In this document: piece by piece, positions 6,217 through 7,010 of the stretch
How positions within the stretch are numbered: position 1 is the first letter of the stretch
Layout of the letters: every line of letters starts with the position of its first letter
Assembly (NCBI GenBank): GCA_036268375.1
Contig: DATAUH010000354.1
Coordinates: 1 to 7,010, forward strand
DNA: 7,010 nt
Reading direction: 5' to 3'
Source: PALSA-243 sp036268375
GTDB taxonomy: Bacteria; Acidobacteriota; Terriglobia; Bryobacterales; Bryobacteraceae
Program-made: the position numbers and the translations under genes
The notes under the pieces: generated by a model
The model's input: the letters and a program-made list of their open reading frames with translations, nothing else
The model's database searches: none
Told to the model about the DNA's origin: nothing

Positions 6217-7010
6217 TCACCTGACGTCTTCCTGTTCGTGGCTGCCAACCAAGCAGACTTGGTCTACGCGATGGTTTACTAACCCATACAGCGTCCAAGC
6301 GCTCCGTGCCGATTGGCGCACGTAGCCTAGCCATTCACTGGTGCCCAAACGCGTGTGATATGGCAGCGGCGCCGCAGGAGTATCCACAAAAAAACCAGGA
6401 AAGTAACCGTGACGAAGGCCGCCACGCGCTATTCCTACAATGAGTCCCGCAGGATCTGTGACAAGAAGATAGTCGATTTCCCGGTTTGCCGTAGAATTCC
6501 ATCCCCACCCTTGCAGACGCCACGTCTCGTAGCCCGACGAATTTTGGAGGAATAGGTGTTGCTCGATGCTACCAATACATTGATCGGAACTGAGAACTGG
6601 AAATAGCTCACGAACGTTTCTTCCGGGCCACGAGGAACGCCCTTCCGCAAAGATCCCGATGTGTTCATGCCGCATGAACGCGACAATCTGTTCGCGTTGC
6701 GGTTTAATCGGCCAAAGAATCGAGAGTAGCTTCTCGTCGGGAGCATCGACGATGAACGCTGCGCCCACTGCGTCGACTCCCCGGAAGAAGCCGGACCAGT
6801 CTTCGGCGGCGCTAATCACAAGACGATGTGCTGGGAACATGATGCAAGAGTAGAGTGCGACGTAAAAGCCGAGGAGAAGCCAAAAGCGACGGAGGTGGCA
6901 AGCTGAGTATAGGACGAGGATTGCTAGCGACGTCCAAAATCCGTCGATAAGAGTAAAATAACGGGCCGGTACTTCGATATTGCCGGCCAACCATTGCGGT
7001 GACATTCTTC
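6217..7010 (-). CDS. Polytopic membrane protein with C-terminal soluble domain, C-terminal part (cut by right edge)
   Basis: The frame ends at TGA 6217 and is open through the right edge. An ATG at 7005 exists, but the sequence reads as an internal piece: the segment VPARYFTLIDGFW opening the first visible helix resembles the last helices of large acidobacterial multi-helix proteins with a glycosyltransferase-like N-terminus. Counting from that ATG, two membrane helices are visible (about 18-36 and 41-58). A soluble region follows with AFMRHEHIGIFAEGR, then a C-terminal domain (about 140-255) containing GWGWN, DYLLVTDPAGLIVGIARGG and EWLGYVR, bounded by C143 and C251, which could form a disulfide. 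The helices and domain layout are seen directly. The function is unknown; involvement in surface polysaccharide or lipid-linked sugar work is only a guess from similar architectures. It ends 233 bases before the HAD gene, so it is probably a separate transcript. Confidence 0.7.
   Translation of the reverse strand, partial: RMSPQWLAGNIEVPARYFTLIDGFWTSLAILVLYSACHLRRFWLLLGFYVALYSCIMFPAHRLVISAAEDWSGFFRGVDAVGAAFIVDAPDEKLLSILWPIKPQREQIVAFMRHEHIGIFAEGRSSWPGRNVRELFPVLSSDQCIGSIEQHLFLQNSSGYETWRLQGWGWNSTANREIDYLLVTDPAGLIVGIARGGLRHGYFPGFFVDTPAAPLPYHTRLGTSEWLGYVRQSARSAWTLYGLVNHRVDQVCLVGSHEQEDVR

Noticed and set aside
1..7010. CRISPR arrays, tRNA or rRNA genes, riboswitches
   Set aside because: I looked for regularly spaced repeats, cloverleaf arms and conserved rRNA stretches by eye and saw none.

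Overview
The window is about 7 kb of moderately high-GC bacterial chromosome, and every convincing gene is on the minus strand. Gene style suggests a soil-type Acidobacteriota, perhaps near Solibacter/Bryobacter: a large TPR lipoprotein, a secreted M19 dipeptidase, a HAD hydrolase of the YjjG-like type, and a polytopic membrane protein with a C-terminal soluble domain. That assignment is an inference from protein style only; there is no rRNA or other marker gene.

In the direction of transcription (right to left): (1) the C-terminal part of a polytopic membrane protein, cut by the right edge (6217-7010); (2) a 233-base gap with a plus-strand scrap resembling a tyrosine-recombinase C-terminus (about 6014-6109); (3) a two-gene unit, HAD hydrolase (5270-5983) and secreted M19 membrane dipeptidase (4083-5267), separated by 2 bases; (4) a decayed stretch of about 970 bases (3113-4082) holding the 3' end of an IS1595/ISXO2-like transposase and a small unrecognised gene that appears frameshifted; (5) a 787-codon TPR lipoprotein (749-3112); (6) a hairpin terminator followed by a good sigma70-type promoter; (7) the first 191 codons of a six-helix membrane sensor, cut by the left edge (1-573).

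The HAD and dipeptidase genes are probably co-transcribed and translationally coupled. The TPR gene and the sensor gene look like separate transcription units, with the terminator and promoter packed into 175 bases between them. The two mobile-element scraps mark the gaps on either side of the HAD-dipeptidase pair as old insertion or rearrangement points. I do not see a new multi-gene system here. The best leads are the broken small gene at 3325-3757, the two recombination scars, and the large TPR lipoprotein.
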